In this document: positions 34,297-43,325 of the stretch, one piece after another
Position numbering within the stretch: the stretch's first letter is position 1
Layout of the letters: each line of letters opens with the position of its first letter
From: Gaoshiqia sediminis
GTDB lineage: Bacteria; Bacteroidota; Bacteroidia; Bacteroidales; Prolixibacteraceae
DNA: 64,000 bases
Direction: 5' to 3'
NCBI RefSeq assembly: GCF_025907915.1
Contig: NZ_JAPAAF010000008.1
Coordinates: forward strand, 95,662-159,661
Position numbers and translations under genes: made by a program
The notes under the pieces: model-generated
What the model was told of the DNA's origin: nothing
What the model saw: the letters and a program-made list of their open reading frames with translations, nothing else
Database searches by the model: none

Positions 34297-36699
34297 TTAC
34301 AGAATTTTCTCAATGGCTTCGGGAGGTTGTGCCAGCACGGCCTTCTTCCCGTTAATGACAATTGGCCGCTGCAACAACCGGGGATTTTCCGCTAAAACCG
34401 TCACCCATTCGTCATCACTCATTTCCTTTCCTTTGAACTGGGTTTTATATAACTCTTCCTGGGTACGGACCAGCTCAAAAGCCGACATGCCTGTTTTTTC
34501 GATGATGCTGCGAATTTCCGCTTCGGTCAGGCCATCTTTCAGGTAATTGACCACTTCTGTTTTATAACCGTTCTCCTCCAAATACAACAAGCCGGCCCGA
34601 CTTTTTGAACATCGCGGGTTATGATATATTTTCATGATAATCTGGTGTTTTCCTTTTATGTATTGATAATAATCTTCCTGAGCCCGGTAACGTCCTTCGG
34701 CATGTTGCCGGTTATAGTTGTTGGAAAGGGCATTGTCGAGCATACGTGATTTGGTATTATCACGCAATTGAATTTTCAACATCTCTTTCAATTCCTGCTG
34801 AATTTCCTCGTTATAAATCGGGCAGGCTACTTCAATCCGACCGTTCAGGTTACGGGGCATCCAGTCGGCCGATGAAATGAAAATTTTCTCGTCGCCACCA
34901 TTCCCAAACAGGAAAATCCGCGAATGCTCCAGGTATTTATCCACAATACTGATGGCCTCGATATTTTCGCGCACCCCCTCCGATTCGGTGAGCAGGCCAA
35001 AAATTCCCCGCACAATCAGCTTAATCTTTACCCCGGCACGGGCAGCTTCGTACAATTTATCCATCATACCCGGATCAATCAGGCTGTTCATTTTCAAAAT
35101 CATATAAGCCCGGCTGCCCGATTTAGCGAGTTCAATCTCCCGGTCAATCATCTCGGTGAAAAAATCGCGCATGCGGAATGGGCTCACAATCAGATGCCCG
35201 TAATTATAATTGCGATAGGTTTGTTTGAAAAAGCTGAAAAGCTTGGCTACCTCGTCGGCAATGCGCGGATCTGCTGTAAGCAAACCTTCGTCGCCGTAAA
35301 CACGGGCTGTGGATTCGTGGAAATTGCCCGTGCCCACATAAGCATAGTTGCGAAAAACTTTTTTCTCTTTCCGCTTGATCCAGGCTATTTTCGAGTGCAC
35401 CTTCAACCCCGGCACCCCATTGATGACGTGGGCGCCTTCCTCCTGCAACTTATTGGACCAGTAGATATTGGCCTCCTCGTCAAAACGAGCCAGCAACTCA
35501 ATAACGACGGTAACTTTTTTTCCGTTCCGGATGGCATTCAACAAGGCATTCACCACCCGCGAATTGTCGGCCACCCGGTAAATCGTAATCCCCAACTCGG
35601 TCACCTTAGGGTCGATAGCCGCCTCGCGCAGCAGGTCGATAAAGTGAATGAAACTTTGATACGGATAGTGCAGGATGATGTCCTTTTGCCGGAGCTTTTT
35701 CAGGATACTTTCGTGCGGGTGCAAATCCTTATGCCTAATAGGCGTCAGCCGTTTGTAATAATGATGCGGCTCACCGATCTCCGGAAAGTTCATGAAATCT
35801 TTATGGTTGTGGTAGCGTCCGCCGGGCACCGTGTTTTCCAGGTCGAGCTTCATCTTTTTGATGATGAAATTGAACAGGTCTTCCGGGATTTGCCGGTCGT
35901 AAATCAGACGGACGGGCGTGCCCATTTTTCGTCGTTTAAGGCTCAGCTCCATCTTTTCGATGAAGCTTTTCGAAATGTCCTCATCCAGTTCCAGCTCCGC
36001 ATCGCGTGTTACTTTGATGGTGTGAGCTTCAAACTTATCGTAATTGAACAAAGGAAAAATATCGGGCATGCAATACCGGATGACATCGTCAAGCATCATC
36101 ACGAATTTCTTCCCCTGACTCTCGGGCAGCACCAAAAAACGGGACAACGAAAGGCTCGGGACCCGGACCAGCGCATAGGCATACTTCTGCGGTTTGCTTT
36201 GGCGCGACAATTTGATGGCCAGATAAACCGAGCGGTCGCGCAGGTAGGGAAACTTATTGGTTTTGCTCAACATGATGGGTACCAGGTTGGGCAACACCTT
36301 TTCATGAAAATACCGTTTGACAAAAACGCCCTGTTCCTGTCCCAACTTAGTTTCATCAATCATGAATATGTTTTCAGCAGCCATTTCCGCCATGAGTCGC
36401 CGGTAAATTTCCTGCGATTTCAGCTGGTGCTGGAACACAACTTCCTGGATTTCCTCGTGCAAATCTTCGGGCGTAAAATTCCCCAGCAACGTACCATCGT
36501 CGCCATAATCGACCATCCGCCGAACGGAGGCCACCCGCACCCGGAAAAATTCATCCAGGTTATTCGAAAAAATGCCGATAAACCGAAGCCGTTCGAACAA
36601 AGGAACGTTGGGATCGTCGGCTTCCTGCAACACACGGGCATTGAATGACAGCCAACTGATTTCCCTGTTTATGTAGTCATTGATGTTTTGCATCCCCAT
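34297..36699 (-). CDS. ppk1: Polyphosphate kinase 1 fused to an ArsC/YfgD-type domain
   Basis: An 800-aa single frame. Residues 1-688 are a complete PPK1, which makes polyphosphate from ATP: N-terminal INREISWLSFNARVLQEADD, the phospho-histidine motif GVPGLKVHSKIAWIKRKEKK near residue 435, and YVGTGNFHESTARVYGDEGL just after. The linker is only KGKHQII. From Met 689 (34635) a 112-aa ArsC-like thioredoxin-fold domain follows: MKIYHNPRCSKSRAG with the active-site Cys, ELVRTQEELYK with the first conserved Arg and LQRPIVINGKKAV with the second. The third arsenate-binding Arg of E. coli ArsC is Gln here, so it may be YfgD/Spx-like rather than an arsenate reductase. An AAGGAAA sequence sits just before Met 689, as if the domain were once a separate gene. 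Confidence 0.9.
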   Translation of the reverse strand: MGMQNINDYINREISWLSFNARVLQEADDPNVPLFERLRFIGIFSNNLDEFFRVRVASVRRMVDYGDDGTLLGNFTPEDLHEEIQEVVFQHQLKSQEIYRRLMAEMAAENIFMIDETKLGQEQGVFVKRYFHEKVLPNLVPIMLSKTNKFPYLRDRSVYLAIKLSRQSKPQKYAYALVRVPSLSLSRFLVLPESQGKKFVMMLDDVIRYCMPDIFPLFNYDKFEAHTIKVTRDAELELDEDISKSFIEKMELSLKRRKMGTPVRLIYDRQIPEDLFNFIIKKMKLDLENTVPGGRYHNHKDFMNFPEIGEPHHYYKRLTPIRHKDLHPHESILKKLRQKDIILHYPYQSFIHFIDLLREAAIDPKVTELGITIYRVADNSRVVNALLNAIRNGKKVTVVIELLARFDEEANIYWSNKLQEEGAHVINGVPGLKVHSKIAWIKRKEKKVFRNYAYVGTGNFHESTARVYGDEGLLTADPRIADEVAKLFSFFKQTYRNYNYGHLIVSPFRMRDFFTEMIDREIELAKSGSRAYMILKMNSLIDPGMMDKLYEAARAGVKIKLIVRGIFGLLTESEGVRENIEAISIVDKYLEHSRIFLFGNGGDEKIFISSADWMPRNLNGRIEVACPIYNEEIQQELKEMLKIQLRDNTKSRMLDNALSNNYNRQHAEGRYRAQEDYYQYIKGKHQIIMKIYHNPRCSKSRAGLLYLEENGYKTEVVNYLKDGLTEAEIRSIIEKTGMSAFELVRTQEELYKTQFKGKEMSDDEWVTVLAENPRLLQRPIVINGKKAVLAQPPEAIEKIL

Positions 36700-36751
36700 C
36701 TCCTTTCTTTTATGTAAGAAAGCAGGAATTTATGAAATGTTCAAGTAAAAA

Positions 36752-37366
36752 TCAGGAAATCTTCACCAATGAGGCTGCTTTTTGAAAGATTTCGTCCAAC
36801 GAATGATTTTCCCGGAAAGTTCCAAACGGAATCAGTTCCGCAGGATTCGACTTATCGGCTTCCGGCAGCGAAAGTTCCCACCAGCCCACAGAATGCCATT
36901 GCCCCAGTTTGAAACCCACCCGATTGAAAACGCCACAAGGTTTAAAGCCCATTTGTTCGTGCAAGCGAACACTGCCTTCATTGGGCAGGGTAATTACGGC
37001 CAGCAAATTGGCTACATGCTGCCTGGCCAAGAGTTCAAACAGGGCCAAGTACAAAGCCCGGGCAACCTGCTTCCGCTGAAAAGCATCGTGCACGTAAACC
37101 GACACTTCCTTATTCCAACGATACGAAGCCCTTGTGCGGTATGGCCCGGCATAGGCATACCCGGCGAGCTGTCCGCCAATCTCACAAACCAAGAAAGGAC
37201 ATTCTTCCAGAATGGAATTGATCCGCTGCCGGAACTCATCCAACGAGGGAACTTCTTCTTCGAAGGTGACCGCCGTATCCAAGATGTAGGGATAATAAAT
37301 CGCCAGGATCTCCGGCGCGTCATCGGGTGTCGCCAGCCGAATTTGCACGTTGTTATTCATCACCAA
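36752..37366 (-). CDS. GNAT N-acetyltransferase, phosphinothricin acetyltransferase-like
   Basis: A 204-aa GNAT enzyme related to PAT/MnaT-type amino-acid N-acetyltransferases. The N-terminal [20 protein letters not shown] and [15 protein letters not shown] match the substrate-side block of this subfamily, and [19 protein letters not shown] is the acetyl-CoA loop. [19 protein letters not shown] and [14 protein letters not shown] close the fold. It could acetylate methionine derivatives or similar small molecules. The start overlaps the 3' end of prfB by up to 14 bp (Met 37366 or 37360), so it may be translationally coupled. Confidence 0.88.
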   Translation of the reverse strand: MVMNNNVQIRLATPDDAPEILAIYYPYILDTAVTFEEEVPSLDEFRQRINSILEECPFLVCEIGGQLAGYAYAGPYRTRASYRWNKEVSVYVHDAFQRKQVARALYLALFELLARQHVANLLAVITLPNEGSVRLHEQMGFKPCGVFNRVGFKLGQWHSVGWWELSLPEADKSNPAELIPFGTFRENHSLDEIFQKAASLVKIS

Positions 37367-38442
37367 ATTGCATCAAAAACGCTTTGATAAAACCGTCGAT
37401 TTCGCCATCGAGCACGGCCTGCACATTTCCAGTTTCATGTCCGGTACGCACATCTTTAACCAATTTGTACGGCTGAAGGACGTAAGAGCGGATTTGAGAG
37501 CCCCACTCAATTTTCTTCTTTTGCGACTCGATTTGCTGAACCGCTTCGCGTCGTTTGCGCAGCTCCAGCTCGTACAGTTGCGACTTGAGCAAACGAAGGG
37601 CATTCTCTTTGTTTCCGAGCTGTGAACGGCTTTCGGTATTTTCGATGATGATACCGGTGGGAGCATGGCGCAGCCTCACCCCGGTTTCCACCTTGTTCAC
37701 ATTTTGTCCTCCTGCCCCGCCCGATCGGAACGTGTCCCAGGTAATGTCAGCCGGATTGATTTCGATCTCGATAGAGTCGTCCACCAGTGGGGCAACAAAT
37801 ACCGAAGTAAAGGAGGTCATCCGCTTATTTTGTGCATTGAAGGGCGACAAACGTACCAACCGGTGCACACCGTTTTCGCTCTTCAGGTAGCCATAGGCAT
37901 AATCACCCTCAAACTCGATGGTGCAATTTTTCACCCCCACTTCGTCGCCGGCATTGAATTCGGAAACCTTCACTTTATAGCCTTCTTTTTCGCCCCAGCG
38001 CAGGTACATGCGCATAAGCATGTCGGCCCAGTCGTTGCTTTCGGTACCACCAGCTCCCGCATTGATCCTCAAAACAGCGCCCAGCTTATCCTCTTCCTTC
38101 CGGAGCATATTCTTGGTTTCCAACTGCTCCACCAACAACAGGGTTTCGTTGAACTGGTCGGTTATTTCTTCCTCTTCGGCCTCTCCGGCTTCAAAAAAAT
38201 CAAACATGACCTGCAAATCTTCCATGGCCTGGTTTACTTTGTCAAAGCCCTCGGTCCACACCTTGATCGACCGGATCGTCCGCATTTGCTCCTCGGCCTC
38301 TTTGGGCTTGTTCCAAAACTCAGGATCCTGCGTTTTGAGGTCTTCTTCTTTTAACTGAATTAACTTTGCATCGTAGTCAAAGATGCCTCCTCAGCGCATC
38401 CCGGCGCTCAGCAAGCTCTTTGAGTTGCTCCTTAAAAATCAT
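37353..38442 (-). CDS. prfB: Peptide chain release factor 2, with programmed +1 frameshift
   Basis: RF2 releases nascent chains at UAA and UGA. The first frame runs 21 codons from 38442 ([20 protein letters not shown]) to CTT TGA (38377-38382). A +1 slip on CTT skips one base, and the second frame continues [20 protein letters not shown] to the stop at 37353. The classical signals are all there: an internal Shine-Dalgarno-like AGGAGG (38386-38391) three bases before CTT, then CTT TGA C. The body holds [12 protein letters not shown], the GGQNVNKV peptidyl-hydrolysis motif and [13 protein letters not shown]. The frameshift makes RF2 autoregulatory. A single-frame reading would wrongly start at 38285. 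Confidence 0.96.
38377..38391 (-). promoter_or_regulatory. prfB frameshift signal
   Basis: On the minus strand: AGGAGG, three bases, then CTT TGA C. The SD-like hexamer stimulates +1 slippage of the Leu-tRNA on CTT when termination at TGA is slow because RF2 is scarce. Confidence 0.93.
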
Positions 38443-38463
38443 ATCGTTTTGTTTTTAGTTTCG

Positions 38464-38494
38464 CAAAAGTAGGAAATCAAGCGGGATTATTCAA
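38464..38494 (-). promoter_or_regulatory. Putative promoter of prfB
   Basis: On the minus strand TTGA (38491-38494), 19 bp, then TACTTTTG (38464-38471), matching the TAnnTTTG -7 box, 21 bp before the prfB start. Confidence 0.55.
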
Positions 38495-38533
38495 CCCTTA
38501 CAGCATTATAAACCGTTGACGAACGGAAACGCG

Positions 38534-38566
38534 AAAGGCGGATAAACCGACCGCTTATCCGCCTTT
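38534..38566 (-). terminator. Terminator-like hairpin after the lipoprotein gene at 38586
   Basis: AAAGGCGGATAA and TTATCCGCCTTT form a perfect 12-bp stem with a 9-nt loop, 20 bp downstream of the minus-strand lipoprotein stop. The T run is only three bases, so efficiency is uncertain. It also separates that gene from the prfB promoter. Confidence 0.6.
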
Positions 38567-38585
38567 CCGGAGTGATGAATGAAAA

Positions 38586-39290
38586 TTAGTTGCCGCCCCA
38601 AACAGCCGTGGCTGTTGCAATGGATTTCGCCTGCAAATTAAGCGACGTACCGGTAGGTTCATACATGAAAGCGTGAACTTCAACGGCATAGGTTTCACCG
38701 TCTTCCGCAGTTTGGCCACTTGCCCAGGATGCCGTGGAACTACTGATATTGAAACCTGTGCTGCTGCCGGTTAAGGCGGCGCTGATGAATACGGTGGCGT
38801 TGTTTGCATCTTTCATCAGGACGACAAAATAATCGGCATTGTCCATTTCTTCCCAGGTTATCTCGATCCGACTGCCCGTAGCATTGTACTCACACTTGGT
38901 GAGCGTGGCCGGATCAATGATATCATCCGTCAATTCGTCGGTGGACACCAGCGTCTCCCCGCGCTTCAGGTTCATCGTAAACTCGTAGGTTCCAACTACG
39001 GGAAGTTCATCCAAATAGTCTTCATCATCGGTTTCAAAATAAAACTCATACTCGTACCCGCTGTAGGATTTGAGCGAAAAGCTCGTGCCGTCGTCGTCAA
39101 CCGCCGTGACCGACGAAAAAGGCAGATTGCCCATCGCATGCAGCGCCAGCCCATGTACGGGTACATCCCCAACAACCTTCGTTACAATAAACGCATCGCC
39201 ATCGCCATCGGCAATTATCTCCTCATTGTCGCAGGCCCAAAAACCCGCCAGCAAGGCTAATCCCAAAACGGGAAAGAACATTTTTTTCAT
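38586..39290 (-). CDS. Putative lipoprotein of unknown function
   Basis: A 234-aa protein starting MKKMFFPVLGLALLAGFWAC, with a lipoprotein signal ending at Cys 20 followed by DNEE. The mature part is acidic and beta-rich. Its C-terminal ~110 residues (ATGSRIEITWEEMDNADYFV, TAEDGETYAVEVHAFMYEPT) resemble a fibronectin type III-like fold, but no motif is decisive. Upstream Met codons exist at 39308 and 39296. It has a terminator-like hairpin after its stop and no operon partner. Confidence 0.65.
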   Translation of the reverse strand: MKKMFFPVLGLALLAGFWACDNEEIIADGDGDAFIVTKVVGDVPVHGLALHAMGNLPFSSVTAVDDDGTSFSLKSYSGYEYEFYFETDDEDYLDELPVVGTYEFTMNLKRGETLVSTDELTDDIIDPATLTKCEYNATGSRIEITWEEMDNADYFVVLMKDANNATVFISAALTGSSTGFNISSSTASWASGQTAEDGETYAVEVHAFMYEPTGTSLNLQAKSIATATAVWGGN

Positions 39291-39507
39291 AGTCATTCTG
39301 TTTTTCATTTGTGAAAATTCATTTCTTACCAGATGAAACGGAACCGAAATAGTTGCGGCTACACCCTAATTTTCCTTTGAAATATTTTCATCAGCCCCAA
39401 AAGAGGAAGCCGTTCTACGACTCAACGCAGCTGTCAATTCTTTATTTTTTTCGGGTATTAAAAGACTAAAATACAAAATCTAACTGAATTTTATCTCAGC
39501 GTGTTGG

Positions 39508-39537
39508 TTTGGGTTCAAAAATAAAAGATTATCTTTG
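39508..39537 (+). promoter_or_regulatory. Promoter of rpsP
   Basis: TTTG at 39508-39511, 18 bp, then TATCTTTG at 39530-39537. This fits the Bacteroidota TTTG-N19-TAnnTTTG pattern and lies 43 bp upstream of the rpsP start. Confidence 0.65.
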
Positions 39538-39580
39538 CGCCACATTTTAACAAATTGTTTATCAATTAAATTTTCATTCA

Positions 39581-40147
39581 ATGCCAGCAAAAATCAGATT
39601 GCAGCGACATGGTCGCAAACGTTACGCTTACTACCACATTGTGGTAGCTGATAGCAGGGCACCACGAGATGGTCGTTTCATTGAAAGGATTGGATCTTAT
39701 AATCCAAATACAAATCCTGCTACGATCGATCTTGATTTTGATAAAGCTTTAAACTGGCTGAACAATGGTGCCCAACCGACTGACACTGTAAAGGCAATTT
39801 TGTCGTACAGAGGAGTGTTGTACATGAAACACCTGCAAGGCGGGGTAGCCAAAGGTGCTTTCACGGAAGAAGAGGCCGAACGCCGTTTCAACGCATGGAT
39901 GGCTGAAAAAGAGTCGAAAATCCAGGCTAAAAAAGACCGCTTGTCAAAAGATGCTGACACATCGAAAAAAGCACGTCTGGAGGCAGAAGCCAAAGTTAAC
40001 GAAGAAAGGGCCGCCGCGCTTGCCAAAAAACAAGCCGAATTGGCTGCCGAAGCTCAAGCTGCTGTTGCAGCCGAAGCCTCAGAAGAAGTTGCAGAAGAAG
40101 CACCCGCTGCTGACGCTGCTGCCGAAGGCGAACAAACAGCTGAATAA
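39581..40147 (+). CDS. rpsP: 30S ribosomal protein S16 with long C-terminal tail
   Basis: The first ~80 residues are S16 ([60 protein letters not shown]). They are followed by an unusually long helical, charged tail rich in Ala, Glu and Lys to residue 188, as seen in other Bacteroidota. S16 is an assembly protein of the 30S subunit. Its operon partners in Proteobacteria (rimM, trmD, rplS) are absent. The gene has its own promoter and terminator. Confidence 0.95.
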   Translation: MPAKIRLQRHGRKRYAYYHIVVADSRAPRDGRFIERIGSYNPNTNPATIDLDFDKALNWLNNGAQPTDTVKAILSYRGVLYMKHLQGGVAKGAFTEEEAERRFNAWMAEKESKIQAKKDRLSKDADTSKKARLEAEAKVNEERAAALAKKQAELAAEAQAAVAAEASEEVAEEAPAADAAAEGEQTAE

Positions 40148-40204
40148 GCTGGGGTCGGCACTGTTTTTAAGGAGAAAATCGCTTAATACAGATATCGATC
40201 AAAA

Positions 40205-40234
40205 AAAGCGGAGGACCAACATCCTCCGCTTTTT
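40205..40234 (+). terminator. Rho-independent terminator after rpsP
   Basis: GCGGAGGA / TCCTCCGC forms an 8-bp stem with a 6-nt loop, flanked by A-run and T-run so that it can act in either direction. It lies 57 bp after the rpsP stop and just before the convergent hflX gene. Confidence 0.88.
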
Positions 40235-40260
40235 CATTTTCCAAACCACGCCCCAATAAT

Positions 40261-41478
40261 TTACTCCTCCTCCGGAGTAAGAATCCACTCGGGATCGTAC
40301 AGAAAGTCGTTATACGGGAAGCGGGTCACATGCACCTTCAGCACTTCCTCATATAAGGTTTTCTTAAATTCATCCACATTCTGCTTTTCAATTGCCGAAA
40401 TAAACAAAGAGGGGGTATTCTTCTTGCCCATCCAGCTGTTCTTCCAGTCCTCCAGCGAAAAATTCGCTTTGGTCTTCGGGCTCAGGTCGTGCTCATCTTT
40501 ACGGATATAATCGAAAGCATCAATCTTATTGAACACATAAATGGTCGTTTTATCGCCAGCTTCAATTTCGCTCAAGGTCTGGGTTACCGTATCAATCTGT
40601 TCCTCAAAACCGGGATGCGAAATATCTACTACATGCACCAGCACATCAGCCTCGCGCACCTCATCCAGCGTTGACTTGAACGACTCAACCAGGCCATGGG
40701 GCAATTTGCGAATAAATCCAACCGTATCGGAAAGCAGGAAAGGCAAGTTCCCGATCACAACTTTACGGACAGTGGTATCGAGCGTAGCGAACAGCTTATT
40801 TTCGGCAAACACTTCCGACTTGGCCAGCATGTTCATAATGGTTGACTTGCCCACATTGGTATAGCCCACCAACGCTACACGAACGAGCTTCCCACGGTTT
40901 TTTCGTTGTGTGGCCTTCTGCCTGTCAATTTTCACCAGCTGCTCTTTCAGGCGGGCAATTTTATCAAGAATAATACGCCGGTCGGTTTCTATCTGGGTTT
41001 CCCCCGGGCCGCGCATACCGATCCCCCCACGCTGACGTTCCAGGTGTGTCCACATACGGGTCAGCCGCGGAAGTAAGTACTGGTACTGGGCCAACTCCAC
41101 CTGGGTTTTGGCATGGGCTGTCTGTGCCCGTTTGGCAAAAATATCCAGGATCAGGTTCGTGCGGTCAAGCACCTTGCACTCCAGGGTGCGCTCGATGTTG
41201 CGCAACTGGGTAGGACTCAGTTCGTCATCAAAAATCACCGTATCTACCTCATGAATCTTGATGTAGTTCTGAATTTCTTCGAGCTTACCCGAACCAACAA
41301 AGGTGACCGGATTGGGAATGTCCAACCGCTGAAAGAACTGCTTTTTCACGACAGCCCCGGCTGTGTCAGCCAAAAATTCAAGCTCGTCCAAATATTCCTG
41401 AGCCTGCTTTTCATCCTGGTCCTGATTAATCAGGCCAACCAAAACGGCGGTTTCCTGTTGCGGAGATGTATCGATCAT
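40261..41478 (-). CDS. hflX: GTPase HflX
   Basis: HflX is a ribosome-associated GTPase that splits stalled or hibernating 70S ribosomes. The 405-aa protein has the HflX N-terminal domain (VDTVIFDDELSPTQLRNIER near residue 90; GGIGMRGPGETQIETDRR near 150) and a G domain with G1 ALVGYTNVGKSTIMNML near 205, G3 LSDTVGFIRKLPHGLVESF near 257 and G4 VFNKIDAF near 330. Length is normal. The gene faces rpsP, and a terminator for the upstream tonB gene lies just before it. Confidence 0.95.
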   Translation of the reverse strand: MIDTSPQQETAVLVGLINQDQDEKQAQEYLDELEFLADTAGAVVKKQFFQRLDIPNPVTFVGSGKLEEIQNYIKIHEVDTVIFDDELSPTQLRNIERTLECKVLDRTNLILDIFAKRAQTAHAKTQVELAQYQYLLPRLTRMWTHLERQRGGIGMRGPGETQIETDRRIILDKIARLKEQLVKIDRQKATQRKNRGKLVRVALVGYTNVGKSTIMNMLAKSEVFAENKLFATLDTTVRKVVIGNLPFLLSDTVGFIRKLPHGLVESFKSTLDEVREADVLVHVVDISHPGFEEQIDTVTQTLSEIEAGDKTTIYVFNKIDAFDYIRKDEHDLSPKTKANFSLEDWKNSWMGKKNTPSLFISAIEKQNVDEFKKTLYEEVLKVHVTRFPYNDFLYDPEWILTPEEE

Positions 41479-41499
41479 TCAACTAAAGTTTAAGCCATA

Positions 41500-41532
41500 A
41501 AAAAACCTGGTCCCGAAAGATTCGAAACCAGG
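41500..41532 (-). terminator. Terminator between tonB-like gene and hflX
   Basis: On the minus strand CCTGGT and ACCAGG pair over a 15-nt loop and are followed by a run of seven T. It lies 22 bp after the stop of the TonB gene at 41555. Confidence 0.75.
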
Positions 41533-41554
41533 ATTTTCGTACTAACAAATATCG

Positions 41555-42241
41555 TTATTGCAATACAAAGCTAATAGGCACCGTATAAGATACACGTACG
41601 GCCTTACCCCTTTGCATACCTGGTTTCCATTTTGGAAGGCTGTTTACTACACGAAGGGCTTCTTTATCCAACGAAGCATCCACGCCACGGGCAATACGGG
41701 CATTGGTTACGCTTCCGTCTTTATCCACCACAAAGTTGACATACACTTTTCCCTGAATACCGTTCTCCTGTGCAATCACCGGATACTTGATGGCGTTGGC
41801 AATAAATTTTCTCAAAGCCAGCTCGCCCCCGGGAAATTCGGGCATGTCTTCTACAATAAAGAATACCTCACTCTCTTCAGCTTCTTCCTCTTCACGCTGG
41901 ATTACCGGAGCCACATCGATAACCGTTTGATCGTCAGCTTCGGTATCTTCCAGTTCCAATTCGTCTTCAATTTCCGTGTCGTCGTCTACAATCGTCAACA
42001 CCTCAACAACTTTTGGTGGTGGTGGTGGTGGCGGTGGTTTTACCTCTTCCTGGCGGGTAATCGGAATAATCTCGTCTTCAACCTCTTGTTGCATTACCGT
42101 ACCCAGCGAAGCTGCCTGATCGACCTTTGAGGTCCATTCAAATGCCAGTAATGTAAGGCCCAGAGAGATCACTAACCCGACCTGAACAAAGATATTTCTT
42201 TTGCTCTCAAGATCAGCTTTAGGTGATTTCTTTAATTCCAT
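41555..42241 (-). CDS. Energy transducer TonB
   Basis: A 228-aa TonB-family protein. It has a short cytosolic start (MELKKSPKADLESKRNIF), one transmembrane anchor (VGLVISLGLTLLAFEW, residues ~22-37) and a periplasmic Pro-rich region with eight consecutive prolines near residue 72 (EEVKPPPPPPPPKVVE). An acidic spacer and the TonB C-terminal domain (YPVIAQENGIQGKVYVNFVV, PKWKPGMQRGKAVRVSYTVP) complete it. It would pass proton-motive-force energy from ExbBD to outer-membrane receptors. A second, similar copy lies directly upstream, suggesting tandem duplication. No exbB/exbD is in the window. Confidence 0.92.
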   Translation of the reverse strand: MELKKSPKADLESKRNIFVQVGLVISLGLTLLAFEWTSKVDQAASLGTVMQQEVEDEIIPITRQEEVKPPPPPPPPKVVEVLTIVDDDTEIEDELELEDTEADDQTVIDVAPVIQREEEEAEESEVFFIVEDMPEFPGGELALRKFIANAIKYPVIAQENGIQGKVYVNFVVDKDGSVTNARIARGVDASLDKEALRVVNSLPKWKPGMQRGKAVRVSYTVPISFVLQ

Positions 42242-42377
42242 AATTCAGTTTTAGAAGTTTATTCTTGTTACAGAAACTTTTTACTTTTGAGGGCTTAAAG
42301 ATAGAAAATAATCTTCAAAAGCAACAACCGGCCCCCAAAATATTCACGGATTTGAAAAATCGCATCCTACACAACTT

Positions 42378-43055
42378 TTATTGTAACACAAAGGTGACGG
42401 GAATGTGATAACTAACCCGCACCGCTCGACCTGCCTGCATTCCGGGTTTCCAGCGCGGCATGTTGCCCACCACCCGCAAAGCCTCGCGGTCGAGTGAGGA
42501 ATCAACGCCACGAACGATGATTGCATCACTGATGCTGCCATCGATATTGACGACAAAACGAACCAATACCTTACCCTGAATGTCGTTTTCCTGCGCCAAC
42601 ACCGGGTATTTAATGTTCTGGCTGATAAAATGCAGCAGGGCTGTCATGCCACCGGGAAACTCAGGCATCTGCTCGGCAAAGTTAACGACAACTTGTTCAT
42701 CGGTTTCTGCAGGACGCTCGGCCACAAGGGTATTGACGAAGATCGCCTCACCGGCATCAATTTCCGTGTTGAATAGATCCGGCTCCAGTTCGTTAGTTTC
42801 GCGGGTATCGTCCACCAGGATGATTTCTTCGATAACCATCGGCGGTGGCGCTACTTTCCGCTCCGGTTCGGTGGACGGAATAACGATTTCATCCGGGGCG
42901 TCCCAGTCCACTTGCCCCATTTGAGGCGGAGTCTTTACGGGTGTTTTCCAACTAAAAGACAAGAGCACGAGGGCGAGGGAAACCACCAGCCCGATTGCAA
43001 AAAAGAATGGTCGCCGGGACTCCAGGTCGGCCTGTTTCGTTTTTTTTGTTTTCAT
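42378..43055 (-). CDS. Energy transducer TonB (second copy)
   Basis: A 225-aa TonB-family protein similar to its downstream neighbour: start MKTKKTKQADLESRRPFFFA, one membrane anchor (IGLVVSLALVLLSFSW), a spacer with few prolines (EPERKVAPPPMVIEEI), and the TonB C-terminal domain (YPVLAQENDIQGKVLVRFVV, PRWKPGMQAGRAVRVSYHIP). The Pro-rich segment is much reduced compared with copy one. The frame is open a further 23 codons upstream, but MKTKKTKQ matches the sister protein's start. A 136-bp gap separates the pair. Confidence 0.9.
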   Translation of the reverse strand: MKTKKTKQADLESRRPFFFAIGLVVSLALVLLSFSWKTPVKTPPQMGQVDWDAPDEIVIPSTEPERKVAPPPMVIEEIILVDDTRETNELEPDLFNTEIDAGEAIFVNTLVAERPAETDEQVVVNFAEQMPEFPGGMTALLHFISQNIKYPVLAQENDIQGKVLVRFVVNIDGSISDAIIVRGVDSSLDREALRVVGNMPRWKPGMQAGRAVRVSYHIPVTFVLQ

Positions 43056-43154
43056 GACGATTGTTTTAGGTTTGATAAAACTTTGGCTTTCAGTGCTAAA
43101 AACAAAAATCAAACCAAAAAGCAATTTTTCAGGATGGAGTTTTGAAAATATTAC

Positions 43155-43162
43155 TATATTTG
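43155..43162 (+). promoter_or_regulatory. Putative -7 box for tRNA-Ala
   Basis: TATATTTG matches TAnnTTTG and lies 16 bp before the tRNA 5' end. The -33 position does not hold TTTG, so only the -7 box supports this. Confidence 0.45.
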
Positions 43163-43178
43163 CCGTGCAAAATGCGAT

Positions 43179-43252
43179 GGGGGATTAGCTCAGTTGGCTA
43201 GAGCGTTTGACTGGCAGTCAAAAGGTCATCGGTTCGATTCCGATATTCTCCA
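43179..43252 (+). tRNA. tRNA-Ala (GGC)
   Basis: A 74-nt cloverleaf: acceptor GGGGGAT / ATTCTCC containing the G3-U70 pair that marks alanine tRNAs, D-stem GCTC / GAGC, anticodon stem TTTGA / TCAAA around CTGGCAG with anticodon GGC, T-stem ATCGG / CCGAT, discriminator A. No CCA encoded. It is followed by its own terminator. Confidence 0.95.
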
Positions 43253-43261
43253 CTGAAAATC

Positions 43262-43296
43262 AAGGAGTTACAATCAAAAATTGTAACTCCTTTTTC
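43262..43296 (+). terminator. Terminator after tRNA-Ala
   Basis: AAGGAGTTACAAT and ATTGTAACTCCTT form a perfect 13-bp stem with a short A-rich loop followed by T residues, starting 10 bp after the tRNA 3' end. Confidence 0.88.
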
Positions 43297-43303
43297 ATTT
43301 GTA

Positions 43304-43325
43304 CTAACAAAAGTACTAACAAAAA
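43304..43325. repeat. Tandem GTACTAACAAAA words next to tRNA-Ala
   Basis: GTACTAACAAAA occurs twice in direct succession between the tRNA terminator and the DUF6266 gene's terminator. It may be accidental or a trace of an integration site, since tRNA genes are common targets. No integrase is nearby. Confidence 0.4.

Noticed and set aside
34924..36648. Long open frame (574 codons) on the plus strand
   Set aside because: It is antisense to ppk1, whose product is unmistakable. The translation has no family features.
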